A DNA stretch of 64,000 bases from positions 1-64,000 of the forward strand of contig CAZHMD010000002.1 of NCBI GenBank assembly GCA_964533735.1, written 5' to 3'. Of this stretch, positions 27,359 through 36,649 are shown in pieces. The notes under the pieces were generated by a model. The model searched no databases, was not told the DNA's origin, and was given only the letters and a program-made list of their open reading frames with translations. A program made the translations under genes and the position numbers. This stretch comes from UBA6107 sp964533735. Lineage in GTDB: Bacteria; Chloroflexota; Anaerolineae; Anaerolineales; Anaerolineaceae. Numbering within the stretch: position 1 is the first letter of the stretch; each line of letters opens with the position of its first letter.

Positions 27359-28197
27359 TAAACTCCCAAGGATCCATTCAAATGGAAATTGCGCCAGGCG
27401 TTGTCATCGGTGGTGAGAAACTTGTTCTCATTAGCGGTCCGTGCGCGATAGAGAGCGCAGAGATCTGCCTAGAAACCGCCGGCTGCCTGAAGGAAATCGC
27501 CAGCAAACTCGATATTTCCTATATCTTCAAATCCTCCTATGACAAGGCTAACCGGACCGCCGGCTCCAGTTTCCGTTCCATCGGATTTGAAAATTCAATG
27601 AAGATCCTGCAACGGGTGCGCAGTGAAATTGGCGTTCCTGTGCTGACCGATATTCACGAATCCTACCAGGCGGAGATCGTGGCTGAAGTGGTGGACGTGA
27701 TTCAAATCCCCGCGTTCCTTTGCCGCCAGACCGACCTTCTAATCGCAGCTGGAAAAACCGGGAAAGCGGTTAATGTGAAGAAGGGTCAATTCATGGCGCC
27801 GCAAGACATGCAGCATGTGGTCGAAAAAGTTACAGCTACAGGGAACTCACGTGTCTGCCTGACGGAACGCGGAACATCCTTCGGCTACCACAACCTTGTG
27901 GTGGATATGCGCTCCCTGGCGATCATGCGCCAGTTCGCACCGGTCATCTTCGACGTGACGCACAGCACTCAGACGCCATGCGGGTCCGGCAGTACGTCGG
28001 GTGGTGAACGCCAGTTCGCCCCGCTGCTAGCACGTGCTGCAGCTGGGGCCGGCGTGGATGGATTCTTCATCGAAACCCACCCGAATCCGGAGATAGCCCT
28101 CAGTGACGGTCCTAACAGCATACCCCTTAAAGATATGTGTAGTTTTGTTGAAATGATTCAACAAATTTGGCAAATGGGGAAGCGATCTAACAACTGA
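27355..28197 (+). CDS. kdsA: 3-deoxy-8-phosphooctulonate synthase (Kdo-8-P synthase)
   Basis: A 280-residue aldolase condensing phosphoenolpyruvate with arabinose 5-phosphate. Conserved blocks: SGPCAIES, FKSSYDKANRTAGSS, LTDIHE, IPAFLCRQTDLL, VNVKKGQFMAP, FDVTHS and FIETHPNPE. Cys30 in GPCAIES is the metal-ligand position, so this is a metal-dependent (class II) enzyme and not the E. coli type, which has Asn there. Starts 4 bp inside kdsD. A Kdo-8-P phosphatase (kdsC) and a Kdo transferase were not recognised in the window. Confidence 0.95.
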   Translation: MINSQGSIQMEIAPGVVIGGEKLVLISGPCAIESAEICLETAGCLKEIASKLDISYIFKSSYDKANRTAGSSFRSIGFENSMKILQRVRSEIGVPVLTDIHESYQAEIVAEVVDVIQIPAFLCRQTDLLIAAGKTGKAVNVKKGQFMAPQDMQHVVEKVTATGNSRVCLTERGTSFGYHNLVVDMRSLAIMRQFAPVIFDVTHSTQTPCGSGSTSGGERQFAPLLARAAAGAGVDGFFIETHPNPEIALSDGPNSIPLKDMCSFVEMIQQIWQMGKRSNN

Positions 28198-28218
28198 GGA
28201 TTTTCCTCAAAGAAATGA

Positions 28219-29241
28219 GTGAATAAGAGAGTGAAAAAAATAAAATCATTAGTTACAGGTGGTGCTGGATTTATTGGATCTCACGTGGCCAAACATTGCC
28301 TGGAAAATGGTCATGAAGTTGTTATACTCGATGACCTCAGTGGAGGATTTGTTGATCATATCCCCGAACAAGCCAGGTTTATTCAAGGTTCTGTAACTGA
28401 TCATTTATTACTGGAACGGATTTTTACTGAAGAGAAATTTGATTACGTTTATCACCTGGCCGCCTACGCCGCTGAGGGTCTTTCCCATTTTATAAGAAGA
28501 TTTAACTACACGAATAACTTGATTGGAAGTGTAAATCTTATTAATGAATCAGTTAAAAATGATGTTAAATGTTTTGTTTTTACATCATCAATTGCGGTTT
28601 ATGGCTCAGGTCAACTTCCAATGATAGAAACAATGGTTCCAAGACCGGAAGATCCTTATGGGATTTCCAAAAATGCTATTGAACTAGACCTGCATGCCGC
28701 ACATTCAATGTTTGGTCTCAATTATGTGATTTTCCGACCTCACAATGTGTATGGGGAAAATCAGAATATTGGCGATCCTTATAGGAATGTCATCGGTATC
28801 TTCATGAATCAAATTATGCAAAATAAACCGCTGTCGGTTTTTGGCGACGGTACTCAAACTCGGGCATTCTCATATATTGATGATGTTGCACCGTATATAT
28901 CGAATAGTGTCGAAACACCGGAAGCAATAAATCAGACAATTAATATAGGTGCAGATACACCATACACCGTAAAAGCCTTGGCAGAAATTGTAGCCACGAC
29001 GCTAGTCTCAAAACCCAATATTGAATATCTCCCTGCTAGAAATGAAGTTCTTGACGCCTATGCTGATCATAGTAAAGCTCATCAAGTATTCAATATTCAA
29101 AATACCACAACATTAGAAGAGGGTGTTAAAAGAATGGCCGATTGGGCAAAAAAGGTTGGCGCAAGAAAAGGACAGGTATTTTCCAATATTGAAGTTTCAA
29201 AAAATTTACCGATTAGTTGGAAAACCATAATCGAGGGGTAA
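28219..29241 (+). CDS. NAD-dependent sugar epimerase/dehydratase (GalE-like)
   Basis: A 340-residue extended SDR. GGAGFIGSHVAKH binds NAD, DDLSGG is the adenosine-side loop, and SSIAVYG with YGISK supplies the catalytic Ser/Tyr/Lys. RPHNVYGENQN and RAFSYIDDVA are typical of UDP-glucose 4-epimerase and related enzymes. GTG at 28219 is the outer start; GTG at 28231, after AAGAGA, is an alternative. The AT-rich composition resumes here after the Kdo genes. Probably supplies UDP-galactose or a related nucleotide sugar to the following transferases. Confidence 0.85.
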   Translation: MNKRVKKIKSLVTGGAGFIGSHVAKHCLENGHEVVILDDLSGGFVDHIPEQARFIQGSVTDHLLLERIFTEEKFDYVYHLAAYAAEGLSHFIRRFNYTNNLIGSVNLINESVKNDVKCFVFTSSIAVYGSGQLPMIETMVPRPEDPYGISKNAIELDLHAAHSMFGLNYVIFRPHNVYGENQNIGDPYRNVIGIFMNQIMQNKPLSVFGDGTQTRAFSYIDDVAPYISNSVETPEAINQTINIGADTPYTVKALAEIVATTLVSKPNIEYLPARNEVLDAYADHSKAHQVFNIQNTTTLEEGVKRMADWAKKVGARKGQVFSNIEVSKNLPISWKTIIEG

Positions 29242-29244
29242 CTT

Positions 29245-30474
29245 TTGGCAAGAATAAAAATTTGGTGTCTTCTTAAAGATCAATACTCCCTAGTGAAACC
29301 TGTGGAGCTTTTAATGGCGGATCAAGGGGAATTCATTTATGATCCCGACTGGAAACCGGAAAGAATACTTGCCAGCAAACCAGACCTTGTTCTTAGCGTC
29401 AATGAATACCATTACGACGTGATAAGGTGTATTGAGGTAGCAAGAAATGCACGGATCCCGTCCCTTGTGATTCAGGATGGAATTCTGGAATGGCGTTGCC
29501 AATACGAGAATCCAATTTTCGAAGCAGGGGGTGGTCTTCCTCAGCATGAGCCTGTTTTATCAGATAAGATTGCTTGTATTGGAGCTCAAAGTGCAAGGCA
29601 AATAGCTGCATGGGGAAATGCTGGCAAAGTGGAAGTAACCGGAATGCCGCGATTGGACGATATGTTACAAATGAAATTCAGTCCAATAAGAAATCCTGGA
29701 AACCGACTGCTTGTCATGACAGCAAAAAAACCGTGGTTTGACGATCACCAAAAAGAAGTGACTCTGCAATCTCTCATAGATTTGAGGAATTATCTGGAAC
29801 AGCGTCCCGATATTAATGTAACCTGGCGATTAACCAGGAACGTCGCCAGCTTAATTGGGGTTGAGAATCGATTAAATGAATTGAGTACCCAAGAATTATC
29901 AAAAACTCTTGATTGTGTGGACGCTGTTGTAACAACTGTGAGTACAACAATAATTGAAACAATGATAGCCAATAGGCCGGTTGCAGCTTTGGATTACCAC
30001 AATGTTCCCAGGTTTGTTCCAACAGCATGGACAATTACCGCAAATGAACATATCTCAGGAGTAATAACGGATTTATTAAATCCACCTCAAAATAAACTCG
30101 AATTTCAAAAGGGTTGTTTTGATGATATTCTCTACCATGTTTCACCTGCATCTGAACTTGCCAGGAATCTAATAATTGGAATGGTAGAAACAGGAAGAAT
30201 CGCCCGAGAGTTGGACAAGCCTCTTGTTTTTCCTGATAACATCATTTCTCGTCCAACAATAAGTAATTATCATTACCTAACAGAAATAACTGATCCTATC
30301 ACCAGTGAACCTAAGAATGTTCCCAGCACAGACCTCCAAATATTGAGAGCAAAATTATCTAGTGCACATTCTGAAAATCAGCGGTTAAAAGAGAATTTGC
30401 GAAGTTATTCCATCGGGTATTGGTTGAATCTTACCGGGATCTGGTTGATTAAGAAATTGAAAGGCAAGAAATGA
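29245..30474 (+). CDS. Unknown GT-B-like surface-carbohydrate protein
   Basis: A 409-residue soluble protein read from TTG with GAGGGG upstream. Residues 1-130 form a Rossmann-like half (KPDLVLSVNEYHYDV, IPSLVIQDG). The second half includes LLVMTAKKPWF, VTWRLTRNVAS and VVTTVSTTIIETMIANRPVAALDY, which resembles the nucleotide-binding side of CDP-glycerol and UDP-GlcNAc 2-epimerase-like GT-B proteins. A coiled helix closes the protein (LRAKLSSAHSENQRLKENLR). It lies between an epimerase and a transferase and overlaps the next start by 4 bp. A transferase role is likely from fold style and position; the reaction is unknown. Confidence 0.6.
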   Translation: MARIKIWCLLKDQYSLVKPVELLMADQGEFIYDPDWKPERILASKPDLVLSVNEYHYDVIRCIEVARNARIPSLVIQDGILEWRCQYENPIFEAGGGLPQHEPVLSDKIACIGAQSARQIAAWGNAGKVEVTGMPRLDDMLQMKFSPIRNPGNRLLVMTAKKPWFDDHQKEVTLQSLIDLRNYLEQRPDINVTWRLTRNVASLIGVENRLNELSTQELSKTLDCVDAVVTTVSTTIIETMIANRPVAALDYHNVPRFVPTAWTITANEHISGVITDLLNPPQNKLEFQKGCFDDILYHVSPASELARNLIIGMVETGRIARELDKPLVFPDNIISRPTISNYHYLTEITDPITSEPKNVPSTDLQILRAKLSSAHSENQRLKENLRSYSIGYWLNLTGIWLIKKLKGKK

Positions 30475-31520
30475 AGATTCTATTCTTGCCGAATTCTTAT
30501 ACTTCAGCCTCAGCAAGATTTCGATTATGGCAATTCGTTGATCCATTAACTACTTCCGGTCAAAAAATGACTGTTCGAATGGTTTTCCCAACACGAGACT
30601 GGAAGCCAAGAACAAAATGTTCTTGGTTAAATCGAGTTGCAATACTTCTAGGAAGTCTGATGAGGGTGACAACTCTCCTGTGGGTTACTCGAGATATAGA
30701 ACGATTTGATGTCGTCATGATTAATCGAGATTTATTACCTGGATTACGTTTTACAGCAGTAGAAGAATGGATAATAAAACGAAATCCGCATTTCATTTTC
30801 GATTTTGATGATTCCATCCATTTAGGGTCTCGGTGCAAAAAACTTGAAAGATTACTTCCTCTTTTTAATTTGTTGACTCCAGGAAATTCTTATCTTGCAG
30901 AATACGCCAGAACGCTTAATCAAAATGTTGAAATCTGGCCAACCGTGGTTGATTCCACAAAGTATCAATCTGTTACTCAAAGATTACCAGGTCCAATTCG
31001 CATTGGATGGTCGGGGTCAGATTCCACCTTGTCCTATAGCCTGCCAGTATTTGTGGAATTCGTTGAGAAACTTGCCCAGATAGAAAATTTCGAATTCGTC
31101 ATAATATCAAATACTTGTCCCACTATCAACTGGACAAGCGTAAAATGGCGATTTATTCCTTGGGACGAAAAACGAGAAATCGAAAATCTCCAACTACTAG
31201 ACATAGGGATAATGCCTCTTGAAGACACTCCTTTTGAAAGAGGAAAATGCGGTCTAAAAGCCATACAATATATGGCTATTGGAATACCGGCGCTCATCTC
31301 GCCCGTTGGGATTAATACCCAGCTAATCTTAGACGGAAGTTCTGGATTCCACTGCATTAGTGACCAGGAATGGATTGACCGTCTTCGACTTTTGTTGCAT
31401 GATGAAATATTAAGGAGAAGTTTAGGCAAAGCTGCTAGAGAGAGGGTTGTTGCCCATTACTCCATTCAATCTATCCTTCCAAGAATAATCTCTTCATTTG
31501 AAAAAGTGACAAACTCGTGA
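30471..31520 (+). CDS. Glycosyltransferase, GT-B (GT1/GT4-like)
   Basis: A 349-residue transferase. The N-terminal half begins MKILFLPNSYTSASARFRLW and contains FDFDDSIH, seen in many GT4-like proteins of polysaccharide loci. The C-terminal half has RIGWSGSDSTLSY, a strand-helix donor domain, and GIMPLEDTPFERGKCGLKAIQYMAIGIPALIS with the conserved G-KCG-K-Q stretch, then AARERVVAHYSI. Overlaps both neighbours by 4 bp. Confidence 0.83.
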   Translation: MKILFLPNSYTSASARFRLWQFVDPLTTSGQKMTVRMVFPTRDWKPRTKCSWLNRVAILLGSLMRVTTLLWVTRDIERFDVVMINRDLLPGLRFTAVEEWIIKRNPHFIFDFDDSIHLGSRCKKLERLLPLFNLLTPGNSYLAEYARTLNQNVEIWPTVVDSTKYQSVTQRLPGPIRIGWSGSDSTLSYSLPVFVEFVEKLAQIENFEFVIISNTCPTINWTSVKWRFIPWDEKREIENLQLLDIGIMPLEDTPFERGKCGLKAIQYMAIGIPALISPVGINTQLILDGSSGFHCISDQEWIDRLRLLLHDEILRRSLGKAARERVVAHYSIQSILPRIISSFEKVTNS

Positions 31521-32605
31521 TTTCTCCTATTTTCTTGTCTGGTTCGTTAACAGTGTGCATATGTACATATAAGCGACCAGAGTTACTAAAGAAACTAATC
31601 ATAGATATTATTAACCAGACATTCCAATGTGGAATCCTCATCATTGTGGACGGAGATCCCACCTCTGGCGTTGTAAAGAATTTATTGGCTTCGTTTAAAT
31701 CAAAAAATAATCCGCAATTTTTTTATGTTCCATCTAATCATGCCAATTTGGCGTATCAACGATATTTGGCCTGGAAAATGAGTACCGTAAATAATCCTGA
31801 ATTCATTTTCTATTTTGACGACGACCTAAGATTTTGTGATCATAATACATTGTCTCGATTATTACAGTTGCTACAAATACAGGGCGTCGTCGGTGTTACA
31901 GCAAAAACCAGTTCAAGTGACATAGACAGATTTAAGAATGAACCAGCACTTATTGATAGAGCAACCAACTCTACTTGGCGTCTGAATAATAGCTTTAGTA
32001 ATCGTGATAAAAAACCCGGGGGGTTCTTGCCATCAGGAAATCGTATTCCACCAATATTTAATTCTGAAGGCATTTGCCAGGTGGATTGGCTTCAAGGTCG
32101 AGTCATGGCATATCGCTCAGCGGCTATTGATCAATCATGTTTCTCAGAAGACTTGTTTGCCTTAACACATATCCAATGTGGGTTGGGGGAGGATACATTT
32201 TTATCTAGACAAGTGAGTAAGAATGGAAAACTGGTCATTACTAACACACTAAATATTGAACACCCAGATGACGCGTTGCCAAATTCTTACCCAATAAAGG
32301 CATATAATTTGGCTTACGCAACTGCTTATAGTCGGCGTTTTCTCAACGACCATTATCGAATCACTGGATCAACGCAACTAACAGATCGGTTTGCACTCCT
32401 AAACACATATCTTGGAAACAACTTGATAAATATCGGTAGAGCACTTACTTCCCCGCGGCGACACCGATTTGCATATGCTTGGGGTTACCTTCGGGGTTCT
32501 TTGCGCGGATTATTCCAGAAACCAACCACCCGGAACCTTACCCCACAAATTAACTGGTTGCAAGACGCGGAATCAGCCCTTCAAAATGCGATTGAAATTA
32601 AATGA
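31517..32605 (+). CDS. Glycosyltransferase family 2
   Basis: A 362-residue GT-A protein. LTVCICTYKRPELLKKLI opens the fold, FYFDDD is the metal-binding DxD, and GLGEDTFLSRQVSKNG is the catalytic ED region. No membrane helix. GTG start at 31517, 4 bp inside the preceding gene, and its own stop overlaps the next start: a tightly coupled run of transferases. Sugar specificity unknown. Confidence 0.87.
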   Translation: MISPIFLSGSLTVCICTYKRPELLKKLIIDIINQTFQCGILIIVDGDPTSGVVKNLLASFKSKNNPQFFYVPSNHANLAYQRYLAWKMSTVNNPEFIFYFDDDLRFCDHNTLSRLLQLLQIQGVVGVTAKTSSSDIDRFKNEPALIDRATNSTWRLNNSFSNRDKKPGGFLPSGNRIPPIFNSEGICQVDWLQGRVMAYRSAAIDQSCFSEDLFALTHIQCGLGEDTFLSRQVSKNGKLVITNTLNIEHPDDALPNSYPIKAYNLAYATAYSRRFLNDHYRITGSTQLTDRFALLNTYLGNNLINIGRALTSPRRHRFAYAWGYLRGSLRGLFQKPTTRNLTPQINWLQDAESALQNAIEIK

Positions 32606-33939
32606 CGCAAACCTTAATTAACCTCAATTCTGAAATTCAACCAATATCTATTGGTGAGAAACCTAGATTCAGAATTCAAAAGGTTTTTCAATATCCTAAG
32701 ATCATTCGAGTACTTTTTCTTATCTTCGGAGCATATCTCGTCCTGCCAATTATTGAAGTACCAGTGCTTGGACTCTCACTCTCTGCCCCCATATTCTTGA
32801 TAATCGCCCTCAAATGCATCCTCAAACCACCGTATCCCTGGTCAAAAAAATTATCCGGGTGGATCTTACTTGCAATATTTCTATGGTTGGGAATCTTTAT
32901 TAGCACTTGGGCAAATGGATTGCTCAGCGGTGGTGTAGAGATCGGACAGGGTGGAATCCTTACGGTAATCCGTTACATTTATTGGTTGTTAGTATTCGTT
33001 ATTACAGCTCATTTTTTCAGCAAAATAAGAATGATCAAGAAATTAGTAATGGTTTTAGGTTGGGCAGTTTTTTTACTAGCACTCCTTCGCTGCTATGAGA
33101 TCTTCCAATTTGGCAACATCGGCTCAGCTACAAGGACACAATTCTTAACCCAAAATAGCTATGGTTTTATTTTTTCAACATTCTCGCCTTTTCTAATAAG
33201 CGTTCCCTTTTTTACAAAAGGATGGAAGAGAATCCTGGCAATCCTTGGGAATTTTTTTCTTTTAGGGGCAGTTGCCCTTAACGGTTCTCGAGGTTCGTGG
33301 GTCGCAATTTCGTCAGGATTAATTCTCTACTTAGTCTACACATTGATCACAGATAGAAAGAGATTCTTTTCTCTTTTATTGGTTATTTTGGTTACATTTG
33401 GTGTTGCAGTGGCTGCATGGCAAACTTTTCCAGATTTAACAACAAGGATCCAACAACGATTTAACACATTTGACTCACTCGACCAGGAAAAGTCGTATAT
33501 GATCCGCCAGTTGATGATTCAGAAAGGGTGGAGGCTTTTCCAAGATTCTCCGATTATCGGTGTTGGTGCAAACAGGTTTACACTTACCAGCACCGATTTG
33601 GATATCCCGAGGATTCTATCTTATAGAAACCAGGAGTATTTTGATAGAACATCCTCCCATAATTCTTATTTGGGTTTTCTTGCTGAGTTTGGATTAATTG
33701 GAACGATCCCGTTCGGAATACTATTAATTACCCTGGGTTTCCGCGGTAGTCTTTCCAGTCACAACTTATATAAGGAGGGGCACCTCTGGGCACTGCCAGT
33801 TTTATTAGGTTTTTTCCAAATGTCCGTACATATGTGGGTGATTTCGTCCTTAACAAACACAGCAAATTGGTTCATATACGGATTAATTGCATCAATAATT
33901 ATGATTAACCGTTTACCAAATGAGGAAAGATGCGTTTAG
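32602..33939 (+). CDS. O-antigen ligase/polymerase-like membrane protein (Wzy/WaaL family)
   Basis: A 445-residue integral membrane protein with about eleven hydrophobic helices. The large extracytoplasmic loop begins after NGSRGSWVAISSGLILY and carries RTSSHNSYLGFLAEFG, the HNxYL...E hallmark of the Wzy_C/O-antigen-ligase family. These enzymes transfer or polymerise lipid-linked glycans outside the membrane. Its presence beside an ABC exporter, where polymerisation normally happens inside, points to a ligase function or a second chain. No Wzx flippase is seen in the window. Confidence 0.88.
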   Translation: MTQTLINLNSEIQPISIGEKPRFRIQKVFQYPKIIRVLFLIFGAYLVLPIIEVPVLGLSLSAPIFLIIALKCILKPPYPWSKKLSGWILLAIFLWLGIFISTWANGLLSGGVEIGQGGILTVIRYIYWLLVFVITAHFFSKIRMIKKLVMVLGWAVFLLALLRCYEIFQFGNIGSATRTQFLTQNSYGFIFSTFSPFLISVPFFTKGWKRILAILGNFFLLGAVALNGSRGSWVAISSGLILYLVYTLITDRKRFFSLLLVILVTFGVAVAAWQTFPDLTTRIQQRFNTFDSLDQEKSYMIRQLMIQKGWRLFQDSPIIGVGANRFTLTSTDLDIPRILSYRNQEYFDRTSSHNSYLGFLAEFGLIGTIPFGILLITLGFRGSLSSHNLYKEGHLWALPVLLGFFQMSVHMWVISSLTNTANWFIYGLIASIIMINRLPNEERCV

Positions 33940-35111
33940 GTTTCTACTATCACATCCCCGCGATAAGAAAGGATGGAGCAATTTACCTCCCCGGTTACTT
34001 GGGATGTTTTCTTGATAGTCTTGCCAGTTATCTAGCAAGTGTAACTCTCTTCCTCCACTCCCCCGAACCGGGTGAGAACATCGAATTCGATTATGCCATC
34101 AGATCGCCCAATGTGAAGCTAATCCAGCTTCCTTGTCGGGGTTCCGTGCCATTCAGGATGCTTCACTCTGGTAAATTTGTAGGAATTTTTAAGGAAAACC
34201 TATCTGAGATGGACGCAATACTTCTTAGAGGTCCTTCACCATTATTACCGCCAATTGCCCAGGCAATGACCGGAATTCACAAGATTTTTATGATCGTGGG
34301 AGACCAGCTTGCAGGTATAGAGTCTCTTCACCAACCTGGCTGGCGGAAAGAATTGATCCGCCTGTGGTCATGGTACAACGCTAAACGTCAAATACAGGTT
34401 TCTAAGAAGTGCCTGGTCTTTGTGAACAGCCGCGTTTTATACAGGCAATTTGAAAGAAAAGTCAAACATCTGGTAGAGACTCGCACAACCACTCTCACAA
34501 TCGATGATTTCTTTAAACGGGAGGATACCTGCCTGTCCCTACCAGTCAAGTTATTATTTACCGGGAGGATTGATCAAGCGAAAGGGGTTCTGGATCTTGT
34601 CGAAGTTGTCTCGCTATTGGTAAGGCAGGGAGATAACGTGGTATTGGATCTGGTAGGTTGGCCAGATAAGAAATCCGACATTCTCGAGAGAATCAATCAG
34701 AAAGCTCGTGAACTAAACATATCTGAACGGGTCAATTACCTTGGTTATAAGGCAGTCGGTCCGGAATTGTTTGCCTGTTACAGACAGGCGGATATTTACG
34801 TTCTTGCATCGCAATCTTCATTTGAGGGGTTCCCACGTACAATCTGGGAAGCCATGGCACATTGCCTGCCGGTGGTTGCAACAAGGGTGGGGTCGATTCC
34901 AGATTTTATTACCGGAGCAGCTGAATTGGTCGAACCAAAGAATCCTCAAAATTTATCAGCAGGGATATCTAAAGTCATTCACAACACATCCCTCCGCCAA
35001 GAGTATATATCTAAGGGCTTTGTCCTTGCAAGCCAAAATACCTTAAAAACACAGGTCGGCGAAATGGCGAGAGTGATGAAGGATTGGGTTAAGACTAATG
35101 CGCAAAATTAA
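33930..35111 (+). CDS. Glycosyltransferase family 4
   Basis: A 393-residue GT-B enzyme. The donor domain shows LLFTGRIDQAKGVLDLVE, the LVGWPDKK strand, INYLGYK-type region, and YVLASQSSFEGFPRTIWEAMAHCLPVVAT, whose EGFP...E supplies the two conserved Glu residues. The start overlaps the preceding gene by 10 bp and the end overlaps the acetyltransferase by 14 bp. Linkage unknown. Confidence 0.92.
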   Translation: MRLGFYYHIPAIRKDGAIYLPGYLGCFLDSLASYLASVTLFLHSPEPGENIEFDYAIRSPNVKLIQLPCRGSVPFRMLHSGKFVGIFKENLSEMDAILLRGPSPLLPPIAQAMTGIHKIFMIVGDQLAGIESLHQPGWRKELIRLWSWYNAKRQIQVSKKCLVFVNSRVLYRQFERKVKHLVETRTTTLTIDDFFKREDTCLSLPVKLLFTGRIDQAKGVLDLVEVVSLLVRQGDNVVLDLVGWPDKKSDILERINQKARELNISERVNYLGYKAVGPELFACYRQADIYVLASQSSFEGFPRTIWEAMAHCLPVVATRVGSIPDFITGAAELVEPKNPQNLSAGISKVIHNTSLRQEYISKGFVLASQNTLKTQVGEMARVMKDWVKTNAQN

Positions 35112-35619
35112 GAGACTCTTGCGATACGATTGGCCGCTCCATTTTGTATTATTATTCACAAATTGGCTGCCAGACAATATTCCTTTCCTTCGTTTACGTG
35201 GTTTTTTAGCAAATACCTTCTTTAAAAAATGTGGGAAGAACCTTCGATTAGGCAGAAATCTGGTGTTTTATAATCCATCGGAAATCTCAATCGGGAGTGA
35301 TGTATACATTGGATATGGCTCTTGGTTTTCAGCCGGAGATACGATAACCATTGAAGATCAAGTCACCTTAGGACCATACTGCGTTATTGCCTCTAGTAAT
35401 CACCAGAGAATGGGAAAAACATATTTCGCATCTGGTTCTATCAACCTTCCAGTTTGCATCAGAAATGGTTGTTGGTTTGGATCACATTGTGTAGTTACCG
35501 CTGGCTGTGAAATTGGCAGTGGCTCACTTATTGCCGCAGGGGCAGTAGTAACAGATTCATTTCCTCAAAATGTTATGCTAGGTGGAGTTCCTGCAAAGGT
35601 TATTAAAACGCTAGAGTGA
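35098..35619 (+). CDS. Hexapeptide-repeat acetyltransferase (LbH fold, WcaF-like)
   Basis: A 173-residue left-handed beta-helix acyltransferase, likely acetylating a glycan hydroxyl or amine with acetyl-CoA. Hexapeptide turns: ISIGSDVYIGYGSW, ITIEDQVTLGPYCVI, the catalytic ASSNHQRMG, then VCIRNGCWFGSHCVV, CEIGSGSLIAAGAVV and MLGGVPAKVIK, the standard end of this family. The N-terminal basic helix resembles the WcaF/colanic-acid acetyltransferase opening. Confidence 0.9.
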   Translation: MRKIKRLLRYDWPLHFVLLFTNWLPDNIPFLRLRGFLANTFFKKCGKNLRLGRNLVFYNPSEISIGSDVYIGYGSWFSAGDTITIEDQVTLGPYCVIASSNHQRMGKTYFASGSINLPVCIRNGCWFGSHCVVTAGCEIGSGSLIAAGAVVTDSFPQNVMLGGVPAKVIKTLE

Positions 35620-35626
35620 TATCCCT

Positions 35627-36649
35627 ATGAATAGGATCTTCATTGCAGGGAATTTTTTTTCTGCCACTTCGGGCACTGTATCAAATGGAGAAGAATTATC
35701 CGTAAGATTAAGATATAGTGGTAGAAAGGTGTTAACCGCTTCCTCAAAAAGAAATCGATTTTTTAGGATGTTGGATTTTTTATGGACATCCCTATATCAT
35801 CGGGATTCATACAATGTTGCTGCTGTGGAGGTGTATAGCGGCCTGGCCTTTTGGTGGGCATTTTTCTTGTCTATTTTCTTGCGATTATTGAAGAAACCCG
35901 TTATTCTAACCTTGCATGGGGGTAAACTCCTTGAGTTTTTCCAAATGCATAAACAAACCTTTGGCAAGTTCCTTAATGCTGCAAGCTACGTAACCACACC
36001 TTCAAAATACCTCCTTGAATCCTTCAAGTCGATCCGCCCTTCGATTATTTACATCCCCAATGGAATCGAAATTAGCAATTATGAACTTAATACCCGTTCC
36101 AACGCGAAACCGAAACTTATTTGGCTGCGGGCTTTTCACTCAATATATTCACCAGTCACCGCCATAGAGGTTCTGCACCTGTTGTCCAAGGAGTATCCTG
36201 CTGCCACCCTAACCATGATCGGTCCAGATAAAGAGGATGGTTCCTGCCGGGATGTTAACCAGAAAATTATTGACTATAAACTTGATGATAAGGTCGTTAT
36301 CACAGGTCCGATACCCAAGGAAAAAGTAGGGAAATACCTGTCTCACGGAGATGTCTTCCTCAACACAACTTTATACGAAAGTTTCGGTGTATCAGTCCTT
36401 GAGGCTGCAGCATGTGGTTTATGTATAGTGACTACGAATGTTGGTGAACTCTCATACCTATGGGAAGATGGTGTTGATGCACTTCTTGTTCCGCCAAATG
36501 ACTCCGAAGCTATGGCAGAAGCAGTCAAACGTATCTTTACCGAACCAGGGTTAGCAGCCAAATTAAGCTTGAATGCTCGCAAAAAAGCTGAAAAATTTGA
36601 CTGGTCGATCGTTTTACCTCAATGGGAAGAATTATTAAATTCCATATGA
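35627..36649 (+). CDS. Glycosyltransferase family 4
   Basis: A 340-residue GT-B transferase. It has the N-terminal PVILTLHGGKLLEF strand and the hinge IYIPNGIEISNYE, followed by a donor domain with WLRAFHSIYSPVTAIEVL, TMIGPDKEDGS and LNTTLYESFGVSVLEAAACGLCIVTTNVG, whose ESFG...E is the conserved donor motif. Begins 8 bp after the acetyltransferase and its TGA overlaps the GNAT start as ATGA. Confidence 0.92.
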   Translation: MNRIFIAGNFFSATSGTVSNGEELSVRLRYSGRKVLTASSKRNRFFRMLDFLWTSLYHRDSYNVAAVEVYSGLAFWWAFFLSIFLRLLKKPVILTLHGGKLLEFFQMHKQTFGKFLNAASYVTTPSKYLLESFKSIRPSIIYIPNGIEISNYELNTRSNAKPKLIWLRAFHSIYSPVTAIEVLHLLSKEYPAATLTMIGPDKEDGSCRDVNQKIIDYKLDDKVVITGPIPKEKVGKYLSHGDVFLNTTLYESFGVSVLEAAACGLCIVTTNVGELSYLWEDGVDALLVPPNDSEAMAEAVKRIFTEPGLAAKLSLNARKKAEKFDWSIVLPQWEELLNSI

